This document shows, piece after piece, positions 16,844 through 27,392 of a stretch of DNA of 48,694 nucleotides (within the stretch, counting starts at the first letter, position 1; every line of letters starts with the position of its first letter). The notes beneath the pieces were generated by a model, which saw nothing but the letters and a program-made list of their open reading frames with translations, ran no database searches and was not told the origin of the DNA. The position numbers were made by a program, and so were the translations under genes. This DNA is from Stenotrophomonas sp. UBA2124 (GTDB lineage Bacteria > Pseudomonadota > Gammaproteobacteria > Xanthomonadales > Xanthomonadaceae), in contig DCXY01000023.1 in the NCBI GenBank assembly GCA_002329155.1, positions 124,893 through 173,586 on the forward strand. The letters run 5' to 3'.

Positions 16844-18058
16844 GTGGACCTTAAGAGCGGCTACCCCTTCTGGGCGGTCAGGAACGGCCTGATGCAGGCG
16901 TTTCCGCATCTGGAGCGCGACCTGCAGTGCGAGGTGCTGGTGATCGGCGGCGGCATCACCGGTGCGCTGATCGCCGACCAGCTTTGCCGTGCTGGCCATG
17001 ACGTGGCGCTGCTGGAGCAGCGCGACATCGGCTGGGGCTCTACCGCCGCCAGCACCGCACTGCTGCAGTACGAAATCGACACACCGATGGTGGCATTGGC
17101 GCGGCGTTACGGGCTGGAGCAGGCGCTGCTTGCCTACCGCGCCTGCGCCGACGCCATCGAGGCGTTGGGTGAATTGGCAAAGCCACTGCGCGAGGTGGAT
17201 TTCCAGCACGCACGCAGCCTGTATTACGCCAGCCGTACCCGCGACCTGCGCGAGCTGATCGACGAATACGAACTGCGCCAACAGCATGGCTTCGCCGTGC
17301 ATTGGCTGGATGCGGCCGGCCTGCAGGCGCAGTACGGCTTCAGCGCGTCCGGCGCGATCCTGAGCGAGCTGGCCGCAAGCGTGGACCCCTACCGCCTCAC
17401 CTACCGGCTGCTGGAACGGCTGCGCGGCGATGGCTGCCAGGTATATGACCGAACCCGCCTCACCCGGCTGCAGCCCACGGAACACCACGTCGTGGCCCAT
17501 TGCGAAAATGGTGCCAGCGTGCGCTGCAACCAGGTGGTGATGGCAGCCGGCTACGCCAACCAGGGATGGATAGACCAGCGCGTGGCACGCAACCGCAGCA
17601 GCTACGCCTTCGTCACCGACCCGCTGCACCCGGACGAGCTGGGCGCGCTGCAGGAAACGCTGCTGTGGGAAACCGCGCGCCCCTATCTGTACCTGCGCAG
17701 CACCGCCGATGACCGCCTGCTGGTCGGCGGCGACGACGACGCGGTTGACCTGCCCGCGCGCCGCGACGCACGCGTGGACGGCAAGGCGCGCAAGCTGGCC
17801 GCCAAGGTGGGCAAATTGTTCCCCCACCTGCAGCCGGTGATGCCGGCCTTTGCCTGGGCAGGCACGTTCGCCGAAACCGAGGACGGGCTGCCGTTCTTCG
17901 GCCCGCACCCGCAGTGGGGGCCGCGCATTCACTTCGCCATGGCCTACGGCGGCAACGGCATCACCTACTCCATGACCGGCGCCGGCATCGTGCAGGCCGC
18001 CATCGAGAAACGGCGCCACCCGCTGGCCGCGCTGTACGGCTTCGCGCGGCTGGGCTGA
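16844..18058 (+). CDS. FAD-dependent oxidoreductase (DAO family)
   Basis: 404 residues from a GTG start at 16844, supported by GGAG at 16834-16837. An N-terminal Rossmann motif (VLVIGGGITGALIADQLCRA, then VALLEQRDIGWGST) binds FAD. The C-terminal AWAGTFAETEDGLPFFGP and AMAYGGNGITYSMTGAGIV are typical of D-amino-acid-oxidase-fold (DAO, PF01266) enzymes such as glycine oxidase, DadA or PuuB relatives. The substrate is probably an amine or amino acid, but nothing here fixes it. It follows the lipocalin gene by 20 nt. Confidence 0.85.
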   Translation: MDLKSGYPFWAVRNGLMQAFPHLERDLQCEVLVIGGGITGALIADQLCRAGHDVALLEQRDIGWGSTAASTALLQYEIDTPMVALARRYGLEQALLAYRACADAIEALGELAKPLREVDFQHARSLYYASRTRDLRELIDEYELRQQHGFAVHWLDAAGLQAQYGFSASGAILSELAASVDPYRLTYRLLERLRGDGCQVYDRTRLTRLQPTEHHVVAHCENGASVRCNQVVMAAGYANQGWIDQRVARNRSSYAFVTDPLHPDELGALQETLLWETARPYLYLRSTADDRLLVGGDDDAVDLPARRDARVDGKARKLAAKVGKLFPHLQPVMPAFAWAGTFAETEDGLPFFGPHPQWGPRIHFAMAYGGNGITYSMTGAGIVQAAIEKRRHPLAALYGFARLG

Positions 18059-18170
18059 GCGGCTGCCTGCACCCTGCGGCATGCCCCTGCATGACAGCGC
18101 GCATTCAAGCCGCTTCTGATAGCGTGAGCTCGTGCCGCGCCTGTGCGTGGCCCATACCGGAGCAAGGCGC

Positions 18171-18617
18171 GTGAACCGAACCCTGTTGGCCCTCGCATTC
18201 GTATTGCTGGCCCCCGCCGCCGCCATGGCGCAGAACGGTGATGCCACGCCCGAAGCACTGGACCTGAGCGTGCCGCAGGCGCCGATGCGCTACCTCGGCG
18301 ACCCTACCTACCAGTCCGACCCGCCCGGCACGTTCTACGGCGACCGCAGCGGCCGCACCCTGCCCAGGAAGGGCACTGCAGCAAGCGAACAGGCCATCGA
18401 CGACAAGCTGCAGCTGCATGGCGCGGTCAGCGCCGGCGTGGGCTATTCCAAGGCCTATGGCAACAGCCACTGGAGCGCGGTGGACCTCAACCTGGGCAAG
18501 AACTACAACACCGACGAGGGCAACACCCGCCGCGTGGATGTGAACATCCACCTCAGCAAGAGCGAGGGTGGCGGCCCGTTCGGTTATGGCCCGGGGCCGT
18601 GGTACGGCGGCTGGTGA
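18171..18617 (+). CDS. Exported hypothetical protein
   Basis: 148 residues from a GTG start at 18171, with GGAG about 10 nt upstream. The signal peptide (VNRTLLALAFVLLAPAAAMA, cleavage after AMA) leads to a mature protein with a Pro/Gly-rich N-terminal half and a C-terminal part of alternating polar and aromatic residues (VSAGVGYSKAYGNSHWSAVD, then GYGPGPWYGGW at the end). It could be a small periplasmic or outer-membrane-associated protein. The function is not recognised. It converges on the minus-strand gene at 18633. Confidence 0.65.
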   Translation: MNRTLLALAFVLLAPAAAMAQNGDATPEALDLSVPQAPMRYLGDPTYQSDPPGTFYGDRSGRTLPRKGTAASEQAIDDKLQLHGAVSAGVGYSKAYGNSHWSAVDLNLGKNYNTDEGNTRRVDVNIHLSKSEGGGPFGYGPGPWYGGW

Positions 18618-18632
18618 TCCAGCTCTGCTGAT

Positions 18633-18956
18633 TCAGCTGCTGCAGCGCATCCACACGCAGTCGATGGCATCCAGCGCGATGTGCAGCAGCAGGCCGATGC
18701 CGAACAGGCGTGTGCGCCTGGGCAGCACCAGCCCGTCATAGACGGCAATGGCTGGAGCGGTGTGCAGCGGGTGGAAGCCGATGCTGCAGCGGTCCGGCGC
18801 ATAGATGGGGTCGGCCAGCAGATGGTCCAGGTCGATCACCCAGCCCAGCAGCATCAGCATCCAGGCCTTGCCGAACTGCGGCCGCCAGAACAGCCATGCC
18901 AGCAGCGCCGGAACGACAGCATGCAGGCACAGGTGCAGGATGGCGCGCAGGCTCAC
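18633..18956 (-). CDS. DUF6122-like small membrane protein
   Basis: 107 residues from a GTG at 18956. Three hydrophobic segments are visible (near residues 5-23, 30-45 and 80-98). Between them lies WVIDLDHLLADPIYAPDRCS followed by IGFHPLHT, a pattern of Asp and His residues that resembles the DUF6122 and YbcI/DUF457 membrane-protein families, where such residues may bind metal. The catalytic role is unknown. It lies 19 nt after the alcohol dehydrogenase gene on the same strand and could be co-transcribed. Confidence 0.65.
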   Translation of the reverse strand: MSLRAILHLCLHAVVPALLAWLFWRPQFGKAWMLMLLGWVIDLDHLLADPIYAPDRCSIGFHPLHTAPAIAVYDGLVLPRRTRLFGIGLLLHIALDAIDCVWMRCSS

Positions 18957-18975
18957 GGACGGCTCGTCCGCGCGC

Positions 18976-20031
18976 TCACGCGGCGTTGTCCTGCAGCGTG
19001 GCCATGTCGATGACGAAACGGTACTTCACGTCGGCGCGCGCCATGCGCTCGAAGGCGGCGTTGATGTCCTGCATGGCGATCTGCTCGCACTCCGGGTAGA
19101 TGCCCTTTTCCGCACAGAATTCCAGCAACTCGCGGGTCTGCGCAATACCGCCGATCATCGAGCCGCTTACCTGCCTGCGGCCACGCACCAGCAGCGATGC
19201 ATCCAGCGGCGGCATCGGCTCCAGCGCGCCCACCAGCGCGACATGCCCTCCCACGTCCAGCAGCTTCACATACGGCGCCAGATCATGCGCCACGGGCACG
19301 GTGTCGATGATCATATCCATCGACGCCTTGGCCGCCTTCATCGCCTCGGCATCGCTGGCGACGAGCACATGGTGTGCACCCAGTGCACGCGCGGCGTCGG
19401 CCTTGCCGGCGCTGCCGGTGATCAGGGTGACCTCGCAGCCCAGCGCCACGCCCAGCTTGACCGCCATGTGGCCCAGCCCGCCCAGGCCGGCCACGCCCAG
19501 CCGTGTACCGGGACGTGCGCCCAGCTGACGCAGCGGTGACCAACAGGTGATGCCGGCGCACAGCAGCGGTGCGGCACGCGCCAGATCCAGTGTTTCCGGC
19601 AGCGCGATGACGAACGGTGCGCGCACCACGATCACCTGCGAATAGCCGCCCATGGTGATCTCACCGCTGATGCGGTCGCGGCTGTTGTAGGTCATGGTCG
19701 CGCCGTGGCGGCAGTACTGCTCATCGCCGCGGTGGCACTGGTCGCAGTCCAGGCAGCTGTCGGCCATGCAGCCCACGCCCACCGCGTCGCCCACCTTCAG
19801 CGTGGTGACGCCGACACCCACCGCGCGCACGCGGCCGATGATTTCGTGGCCGGGCACCAGCGGGTAGCGCGCACTGCCCCAGTCATTGCGCACCTGGTGC
19901 AGGTCCGAGTGGCACACGCCGCAGTAGAGGATGTCGATGGCCACGTCGTCCGGGCGCAGCGCGCGGCGGTCGATGGCCAGCGGCTGCAGCGGTGCACCGG
20001 CCGAAAGCGCGGCATAGGCGGAAGTTTTCAT
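18976..20031 (-). CDS. Zinc-dependent NAD(P) alcohol dehydrogenase (cinnamyl-alcohol/YahK type)
   Basis: 351 residues. The catalytic zinc site uses the Cys in YCGVCHSDLHQVRNDWG and the His in VPGHEIIGRV. The structural zinc loop is CLDCDQCHRGDEQYC. The cofactor fold is GVAGLGGLGHMAVKLGVALG. This layout is that of medium-chain dehydrogenases of the cinnamyl alcohol dehydrogenase group, such as E. coli YahK, which reduce a broad range of aldehydes with NADPH. The ATG at 20031 follows a GGGA element and gives the family N-terminus (MKTSAYAALSAGAPLQPLAI). Its physiological aldehyde is unknown. Confidence 0.88.
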   Translation of the reverse strand: MKTSAYAALSAGAPLQPLAIDRRALRPDDVAIDILYCGVCHSDLHQVRNDWGSARYPLVPGHEIIGRVRAVGVGVTTLKVGDAVGVGCMADSCLDCDQCHRGDEQYCRHGATMTYNSRDRISGEITMGGYSQVIVVRAPFVIALPETLDLARAAPLLCAGITCWSPLRQLGARPGTRLGVAGLGGLGHMAVKLGVALGCEVTLITGSAGKADAARALGAHHVLVASDAEAMKAAKASMDMIIDTVPVAHDLAPYVKLLDVGGHVALVGALEPMPPLDASLLVRGRRQVSGSMIGGIAQTRELLEFCAEKGIYPECEQIAMQDINAAFERMARADVKYRFVIDMATLQDNAA

Positions 20032-20146
20032 TCGTGTTTCCCGGTAAATCCGTGTCCATTGTAGTGCCCGTGGGCAGGGCCCACCGGCACCGGCGTTACA
20101 CTATGGGCCCCGCCGGACAGTCCCGTGCGGCCGTTCCGGAGTGGCA

Positions 20147-20623
20147 ATGATCAACAACGACGTACTGCGCAGCATCCGCTACATGCTCGACCTGAGCGAC
20201 GCCATGGTGGTGGACACCGTGCACCTGGCCGATCCGGCGTTCGAGCTGGACGCCGCACAGGTGCATGACTTCCTGCGCAAGGACGACGAGCCCCTGTTCG
20301 AGGCCTGCCCCGACGCGGTGCTGGCGCGCTTCCTCGATGGCCTGATCTACCACTTCCGTGGCCGTGACGACACGCAGCCGGCGCGCCCGCCGGAGCGCCG
20401 CATCAGCAACAACATCGTGCTGAAGAAGCTGCGCGTGGCCTTCGAGCTGAAGGATGTGGACATGCATGCCATCTTCGATGCGGCCGGCTTCCCGATGTCC
20501 AAGCCGGAGCTGTCGGCGCTGTTCCGCCAGCCGGACCACAAGAACTACCGCGACTGCGGCGACCAGGCACTGCGCAACTTCCTCAAGGGCCTGACCCAGC
20601 GGGTCCGCCCGGCCAACGCCTGA
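20147..20623 (+). CDS. DUF1456 (YehS-like) protein
   Basis: 158 residues. Two similar DUF1456 repeats are visible: NNDVLRSIRYMLDLSDAMVV near the N-terminus and NNIVLKKLRVAFELKDVDMH in the middle. Each is followed by a Phe/Leu-rich segment ending in a conserved RxP or DxKxYxxC motif (FRQPDHKNYRDCGDQALRNF). E. coli YehS has this architecture. The function is unknown, possibly nucleic-acid related. The ATG at 20147 is chosen because GGAG at 20138-20141 serves it; the GTG at 20141 overlaps that site. Confidence 0.88.
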   Translation: MINNDVLRSIRYMLDLSDAMVVDTVHLADPAFELDAAQVHDFLRKDDEPLFEACPDAVLARFLDGLIYHFRGRDDTQPARPPERRISNNIVLKKLRVAFELKDVDMHAIFDAAGFPMSKPELSALFRQPDHKNYRDCGDQALRNFLKGLTQRVRPANA

Positions 20624-20667
20624 GCAGAAGCTGCGGGCGGTGGCCGCGCGCCATGGCCTTGCCGGTA

Positions 20668-21144
20668 TCAGCGGATGCGGTACACGCGCGCCTTGGGCAG
20701 GTCTTCGTCCACCTGCAGGAACCAGCGCCCGGCAATGCCCGGCACCACTTCGATCTCCGGCGATTGCATGGCCTGGCGCAGGCGCATCGCGCCCTTCAGC
20801 ACCTTCCACTGCTGGCCGTTCTCCAGCACGAACACGGTGCCCGGCTCCCAGCCTTCCACCACGCCCTGTACCTTGCTGTGCACCGGGCCTTCGTCCAGGC
20901 CGATATGCATGGCCGGCACGGCGTCGGCACTGGCCTGGGCGCTGGCCTCACTGCTGCTGGCCGGGCGGCTGGCTTCTTCAGCCTCGCCCAGCATGCGGTT
21001 GAGCAGTTGCAGCTGCTGTGGGCTGAGGCCGACTTCGCGCAGCTGTTCGGCGCTCAGGCGCTGCTCGATGGGCATGTAGCGTTGAGCCCACGCCAACGGC
21101 GTGACGAGCAGGAGCATGGCGGCGAGCAGCAGGCGGGTCTTCAT
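20668..21144 (-). CDS. Exported hypothetical protein with C-terminal beta domain
   Basis: 158 residues. A clear signal peptide (MKTRLLLAAMLLLVTPLAWA, cleaved after AWA) is followed by a helical region (RLSAEQLREVGLSPQQLQLL), a Ser/Ala-rich linker and a C-terminal domain with VEGWEPGTVFVLENGQQWKV and later IAGRWFLQVD. Such QxW-containing segments are found in several xanthomonad periplasmic proteins of unknown function. The ATG at 21144 fits the signal peptide. It is convergent with the DUF1456 gene. Confidence 0.72.
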   Translation of the reverse strand: MKTRLLLAAMLLLVTPLAWAQRYMPIEQRLSAEQLREVGLSPQQLQLLNRMLGEAEEASRPASSSEASAQASADAVPAMHIGLDEGPVHSKVQGVVEGWEPGTVFVLENGQQWKVLKGAMRLRQAMQSPEIEVVPGIAGRWFLQVDEDLPKARVYRIR

Positions 21145-21276
21145 GGCAGGGGTTCCGTTGGTTCCGGCCGATGCCGGACGCGGGCACGATGCTGCAATTT
21201 TGTTTCGGTTTGATGACTGGTGGAGTTGGACGGTGGGGGTGGTGACTGCTCAAGGCAGAGGCTGCCCTCACCCCAA

Positions 21277-21302
21277 CCCCTCTCCCGCTGGCGGGAGAGG
21301 GG
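21277..21302. repeat. Perfect 12-bp hairpin of a C/G-rich intergenic repeat
   Basis: CCCCTCTCCCGC and GCGGGAGAGGGG face each other across TG, with no T run after either arm. A degenerate relative of the right half follows at 21332-21354. It lies in the 285-bp gap between the exported-protein gene and the Ax21 terminator and looks like a palindromic repeat rather than a terminator. Confidence 0.6.
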
Positions 21303-21376
21303 CTCTCAGCTGAGACTCGACGTTAATCAGGTCCCGTTGGCGGGATAGGGGCTAACGCATGTGTGTTCGCGCGCAA

Positions 21377-21403
21377 CAAAAAGCCCGGCGAATGCCGGGC
21401 TTT
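21377..21403 (-). terminator. Rho-independent terminator of the Ax21 gene
   Basis: On the minus strand AGCCCGGC, loop ATTC, and GCCGGGCT are followed by a T run (complement of the A run at 21378-21382). It begins 27 nt after the Ax21 stop. The stem also has three T on its plus-strand side, so weak bidirectional action is possible. Confidence 0.85.
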
Positions 21404-21429
21404 CTGCTTGAAGCCGATGCAGCCTGCGA

Positions 21430-22005
21430 TTACCAGCTGAAGCGCGGGCCTACGGTCCACTGCTTATCGCCATCACGGTTCATCTTGATGTCGCCGTTGA
21501 TGCCCCAGTTCTGGTTCAACTTCACCTGGCCACCCAGGCGGCCGTAGAACTCGCCATCCGGATTGATGCCGTGCTTCTTGCTGAAGTCTTCGTAGCCCGC
21601 CATGGCATACACCTCGGCGTGCTGACCGAAGGCGGTGCGGATGCCGGCTTCAGCACTGTAGCCGTTGAAGTCCAGGTTGGTCTTCTTCGGGTCGAACTTT
21701 TCGTAGGCCACGCGGGCAACGAAGTCGGTGGTCGGGGCGATTTCGCGGTTGTAACCGGCACCCACGCGCCACTGGTCAATGTCCACGTTGGTCTTGTCGG
21801 TTTCGACGCGGCTGTACTCACCGAACACATGGAAGTTCGGGTGGAAAGCGAAGGAGCCCTTGGCGCCCCAGCCGTCGGCGTCACCACCGGAGGCATCGGT
21901 CTTGGCGTAATCAGCTTCGACGTAGTTGTAGGACAGGCCGTCAGCAGCCGAAGCAGCGAACGGGAGGGCGGCAGCCAGTGCCAGAGCAATCAACGAAGTC
22001 TTCAT
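21430..22005 (-). CDS. ax21: Ax21-family outer-membrane beta-barrel protein
   Basis: 191 residues. The signal peptide (MKTSLIALALAAALPFAASA) is followed by ADGLSYNYVEADYAKTDA and GGDADGWGAKGSFAFHPNFH, which match the Ax21 family of Xanthomonas and Stenotrophomonas. The protein is made of amphipathic beta strands and ends VGPRFSW, an aromatic C-terminus suited to BAM-mediated outer-membrane insertion. Ax21 was once reported as a secreted quorum signal; that claim was retracted, and current views treat it as an outer-membrane protein that can be carried on vesicles. AGAGGTG upstream supports the ATG at 22005. It is a single-gene unit with its own terminator. Confidence 0.85.
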   Translation of the reverse strand: MKTSLIALALAAALPFAASAADGLSYNYVEADYAKTDASGGDADGWGAKGSFAFHPNFHVFGEYSRVETDKTNVDIDQWRVGAGYNREIAPTTDFVARVAYEKFDPKKTNLDFNGYSAEAGIRTAFGQHAEVYAMAGYEDFSKKHGINPDGEFYGRLGGQVKLNQNWGINGDIKMNRDGDKQWTVGPRFSW

Positions 22006-22236
22006 GGGGGTACACCTCTGGATTACATTTCGATAGGCACGCAGCGAAACAACACTGCTTGCGTCCGGATGTAATTTTTCCGTTATGCACCCCAACCAAC
22101 CCTGAAACCGGCTGCAATTTGATCGGTCAAATTTTGGCCTGCATTCAGCTGCTTTCTGGCACGCGCGACATTCACGCGGCTGATTTCCGTCCAGTGCGTG
22201 CTTACGTGCTGCACCGCGTTCAGCCTGTGGACGTCT

Positions 22237-22707
22237 TCAACGCCTGCGCTTGACGGGCTTGGCGGCATTGCCGAACTGTGTCGGCAGCGGCGCGTGCAGC
22301 AGCGGCACGCCGGTTTCGATGTCGCGCAGGATCGGGCAGTCCGGGCGTTCGTCGCCCGCGCAGCAGTTGGCCAGCGCCTGCACCGTCTGCACCATGTCCT
22401 GCAGCTCGGCGATGCGTTGCTGCAGCACCTGCACGTGTTCCAGCGCCATGCGCTTCACATCGGCACTGTGCCGCGAGCGGTCCTGCCACAGCTGCAGCAG
22501 TTCGGCGATGCGTTCCACGCTGAAACCCATGTCACGCGAACGCTTGATGAAACCCAGCGTGTGGATGTCGCGTGCGCTGTACATGCGGTAGCCGGATTCG
22601 CTGCGCGCCACCGGGCCGAACAGGCCGGTGTCCTCGTAGTAGCGGATCATCTTGGCCGAAATGCCGGTGGCCCTGGCCGCCTGGCCGATGTTCATGGCGT
22701 CTTCCAT
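22237..22707 (-). CDS. cueR: CueR-type copper-responsive MerR regulator
   Basis: 156 residues. The N-terminal winged helix (MNIGQAARATGISAKMIRYY) is preceded by four codons; GAGGAG upstream favours the ATG at 22707. A dimerisation helix follows, then the metal-binding loop NCCAGDERPDCPIL, in which two Cys are separated by eight positions exactly as in E. coli CueR. CueR binds Cu(I) and untwists promoters with 19-bp spacers. The gene starts only 11 bp after the copA stop on the same strand, so copA and cueR are one operon, and the regulator probably controls both copper promoters at 25.2-25.45 kb. Confidence 0.9.
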   Translation of the reverse strand: MEDAMNIGQAARATGISAKMIRYYEDTGLFGPVARSESGYRMYSARDIHTLGFIKRSRDMGFSVERIAELLQLWQDRSRHSADVKRMALEHVQVLQQRIAELQDMVQTVQALANCCAGDERPDCPILRDIETGVPLLHAPLPTQFGNAAKPVKRRR

Positions 22708-22717
22708 CAGCAGCTCC

Positions 22718-25213
<2,496 letters not shown>

Positions 25214-25243
25214 CAGCGGCTCCTCTGCGCCTGGTTCAGGGCC

Positions 25244-25274
25244 ACCTTAAAGCTTCACATGATGGGAAGGTCAA
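25244..25274 (-). promoter_or_regulatory. CueR-type copA promoter with 19-bp spacer
   Basis: On the minus strand a -35 TTGACC (25269-25274) and a -10 TAAGGT (25244-25249) are 19 bp apart, the over-long spacer that MerR-family activators need. Between them lies an imperfect dyad (ACCTTCCC, then GTGAAGCT) close to known CueR boxes. It directs copA, whose ATG is at 25213. Confidence 0.85.
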
Positions 25275-25281
25275 GGGCCTT

Positions 25282-25410
25282 ACCCCTCCCCAACCCTCCC
25301 CTCCGCCTGCGGCGCAAGGGAGGGGGAAGAGCGGCGTTGCCGTTGCTCCCCACGCTCGCGCGGTCAGCCCCCTCCCTTTGCTATCGGCAAGGGGAGGGCT
25401 GGGGAGGGGT
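25282..25410. repeat. C-rich inverted-repeat element, copy between copA and copZ
   Basis: A full element with inverted ends ACCCCTCCCC and GGGGAGGGGT fills the divergent copA-copZ region. The identity between its two flanks runs further outward (TAAGGCCC/TAAAGCCC, then TTGACCTTC) into both -35 boxes. It separates the two CueR-type promoters by about 145 bp. Confidence 0.88.
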
Positions 25411-25417
25411 AAAGCCC

Positions 25418-25448
25418 TTGACCTTCACCCCATGGCAAGCTGCATGCT
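25418..25448 (+). promoter_or_regulatory. Probable CueR-type copZ promoter
   Basis: -35 TTGACC (25418-25423) and a weak -10 CATGCT (25443-25448) are separated by exactly 19 bp, with a dyad ACCTTCAC/GCAAGCT that mirrors the copA site less perfectly. It lies 28 nt before the copZ ATG. CueR control is inferred from spacing and similarity to the copA promoter. Confidence 0.65.
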
Positions 25449-25475
25449 TCCTCCATTCCTCCAAGGAGAAACCCC

Positions 25476-25673
25476 ATGAAGCTGCATATCGAAGGCATGA
25501 CCTGCGGTGGCTGCGCACGCAGCGTGACGGCCACGGTGAAGGAGATAGACCCCGCCGCAACGGTGGATATCGACCTGGCCACCAAAATCGTGCAGATCCA
25601 GTCCAGCCAGCCCGCCGAAGCCTTCACCAAGGCGCTGGACGAAGCCGGCTTTCCGCCGCAGCTGCAGGCCTGA
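25476..25673 (+). CDS. copZ: Copper chaperone CopZ (heavy-metal-associated domain)
   Basis: 65 residues, a single HMA domain. The metal motif is GMTCGGC at residues 7-13 (Cys10 and Cys13), followed by the beta-alpha-beta pattern VDIDLATKIVQIQ and a C-terminal EAFTKALDEAGF helix. CopZ carries Cu(I) to CopA in the cytoplasm. A strong AAGGAG lies just before the ATG at 25476. It is divergent from copA and has its own CueR-like promoter. Confidence 0.92.
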   Translation: MKLHIEGMTCGGCARSVTATVKEIDPAATVDIDLATKIVQIQSSQPAEAFTKALDEAGFPPQLQA

Positions 25674-25716
25674 CCGCAACGCGCCCCCTACGGCCGGCAC
25701 TGCCGTGGTGGGCGGT

Positions 25717-26139
25717 ATGATGGGTGCCCCCCGCAATGGCGACACCCCTGTGCAGACCATTCTCACGCCGGTTTCCATCGGCGAGCTGATCGACAAGATC
25801 ACCATTCTCGAAATCAAGGCCGAGCGCATCGACGATGCCGCCAAGCTGGCCAACGTGCGCACCGAATTGGATGGGCTGTGGCCGCTGTGGCTGGAACAGG
25901 AAGCCGCACGCCCCTCGCTCACCGCGCTGAAGCAGCAGCTCAAGGCCATCAACGAGCGCATGTGGGACATCCAGGATGCACTGCGCGCGAAGGAATCGCA
26001 GCAGGATTTCGGCGACGAGTTCGTCACCCTGGCACGTGCCGTCTACGGTACCAACGGCGAGCGCGTGGGCGTGAAGAACGAGATCAACCGTGTGGCCGGT
26101 TCGGCGCTGGTTGAAGAGAAGCAGTACCAGGGCGAGTAA
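25717..26139 (+). CDS. DUF6165 family protein
   Basis: About 140 residues. The core starts with TILTPVSIGELIDKITILEI, the signature of DUF6165 proteins, and continues as helices with acidic and basic residues to the C-terminus (VKNEINRVAGSALVEEKQYQ). There is no signal or membrane segment. The start is uncertain: ATGs at 25717 and 25720 and a GTG at 25750 are all in frame, and the family core begins just after the last. The function is unknown. A connection to the copper genes is not supported beyond being downstream of copZ. Confidence 0.7.
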   Translation: MMGAPRNGDTPVQTILTPVSIGELIDKITILEIKAERIDDAAKLANVRTELDGLWPLWLEQEAARPSLTALKQQLKAINERMWDIQDALRAKESQQDFGDEFVTLARAVYGTNGERVGVKNEINRVAGSALVEEKQYQGE

Positions 26140-26195
26140 GCGCGGCGCGCGTTGTTCGCGTGCCTGTGGATGGCACCTTGGGAACAGCGAAGCGA

Positions 26196-26265
26196 CCCCC
26201 CATCCGCCCTTCGGGCACCTTCCCCCGAAAAGGGGGCTGCAGGCCCCGCCATGCGGGGGAAGGGA
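26196..26265. repeat. GC-rich hairpin cluster between convergent genes
   Basis: CCCCC-GAAAA-GGGGG (26223-26237) and a second GCCCCGC/GCGGGG stem follow the motif CATCCGCCCTTCGGGCACC. There is no T run. This may be a degenerate intergenic palindrome and could serve as a two-way transcription barrier between the DUF6165 and porin genes. Confidence 0.4.
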
Positions 26266-26302
26266 CGCGATGATCATTGGCTCTGAGTGTGTTCCCGCTG
26301 GC

Positions 26303-27319
26303 CTAGAACGCGATCTGCGCCCACAGGCCGGCTTCGTGGCTTTCCTGCTTCTTCTTCGCCGTCTGCTGCTGCACGCGCTTGCCCACCATGGCCAGGCGCA
26401 GGTGCTTGTTCGGCTTCCACTCCACGCCGATCTGGTCGTAGCGTTCGCGCGTGCGCGGGTCGATGTCCAAGCTCATGCGGGTTTCGTCGTGGCGGGTGAA
26501 CACCGCGTACTGTGGGGCGAACTGGTAACTGGCCCACGCCGACCAGCCGCGCTGGTCATCGCTGCCGGGCTTGGTGATGCGTGTCCAGTCCTCGGCGCGG
26601 AAATACTGCGCGCCCACGCGGCTGCGCTCACCCACCCAGCTGGCCATCACGTTCCAGCGCTGCGCGGTATGTTCGCGCGGGCGGCTGCCTGCGTCCTGCG
26701 CGCGCGTGCCGCGATAGCCACCTGCGGCCAGCTCCACGCCCTTGGCCGGGGTCCAGCCCACCCGCGCTTCCACGTCGGCACGGTTGCCCAGGCGCGGCTT
26801 CTGGAAGCCGCCACCGGTGACCACCGAGGCGGCGTAGACAAAATCGCCGTGTCTGTACTGGCCATGCACGCCATAGTCGGCGGGCGTGCCCATCTTGGTG
26901 CGTGCGATCAGGCCCGGATCGACATAACGGTAGCCTTCGCGCTGCGATTCGGCCTGGATCCACGGTGTCGGCGCATTGCCCAGCCGCAGCCAGCTGCCGT
27001 TGCCGAAGCTGCGCTGCAGGTAGGCGTGGCGTACCCATACGTCGGTGGGGTCGCTGTTGCGCAGCCACTGCACATCGGTGGTGACCTGCGCGGACCAGTG
27101 CTCATTGAAACGATGGTCGAGCGTGATGAAGGTGCGCTTGAGCTCCATCGCCAGCCCTTCGTCATCGGTGGTCACACCATCGCGGTCGAGCTGGCTGGCG
27201 TTGACGAAAATCTGTGCCGAAACGCGGGTGGCCGGCGTTGCATCCTGCGCCAGGGCGAAGCCCGGCAGGCACAGGGCGGCCAACGCCGCAGCCAGGGCGC
27301 TTCGGGAGTGAATCTGCAT
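26303..27319 (-). CDS. Outer-membrane porin-like protein
   Basis: 338 residues. The signal peptide MQIHSRSALAAALAALCLPG ends at FALA/Q. The mature chain consists of alternating strands typical of a 16- or 18-strand barrel (for example TFITLDHRFNEHWSAQVTTD, then LRLGNAPTPWIQAES) and finishes in GLWAQIAF with the C-terminal Phe expected for BAM recognition. AAGGA supports the ATG at 27319. It resembles porins annotated as selective or OprO/P-like, but the selectivity loop was not identified. It lies 74 bp downstream of the TsdA-like cytochrome gene on the same strand and may share its transcript. Confidence 0.72.
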   Translation of the reverse strand: MQIHSRSALAAALAALCLPGFALAQDATPATRVSAQIFVNASQLDRDGVTTDDEGLAMELKRTFITLDHRFNEHWSAQVTTDVQWLRNSDPTDVWVRHAYLQRSFGNGSWLRLGNAPTPWIQAESQREGYRYVDPGLIARTKMGTPADYGVHGQYRHGDFVYAASVVTGGGFQKPRLGNRADVEARVGWTPAKGVELAAGGYRGTRAQDAGSRPREHTAQRWNVMASWVGERSRVGAQYFRAEDWTRITKPGSDDQRGWSAWASYQFAPQYAVFTRHDETRMSLDIDPRTRERYDQIGVEWKPNKHLRLAMVGKRVQQQTAKKKQESHEAGLWAQIAF

Positions 27320-27392
27320 CGTGGGGGTTCCTTGCGGTTGCGCGCCGGCCCCTGCCGGCGCATTGGTCATCGTGTTCAGTGCGGACGCGTGG

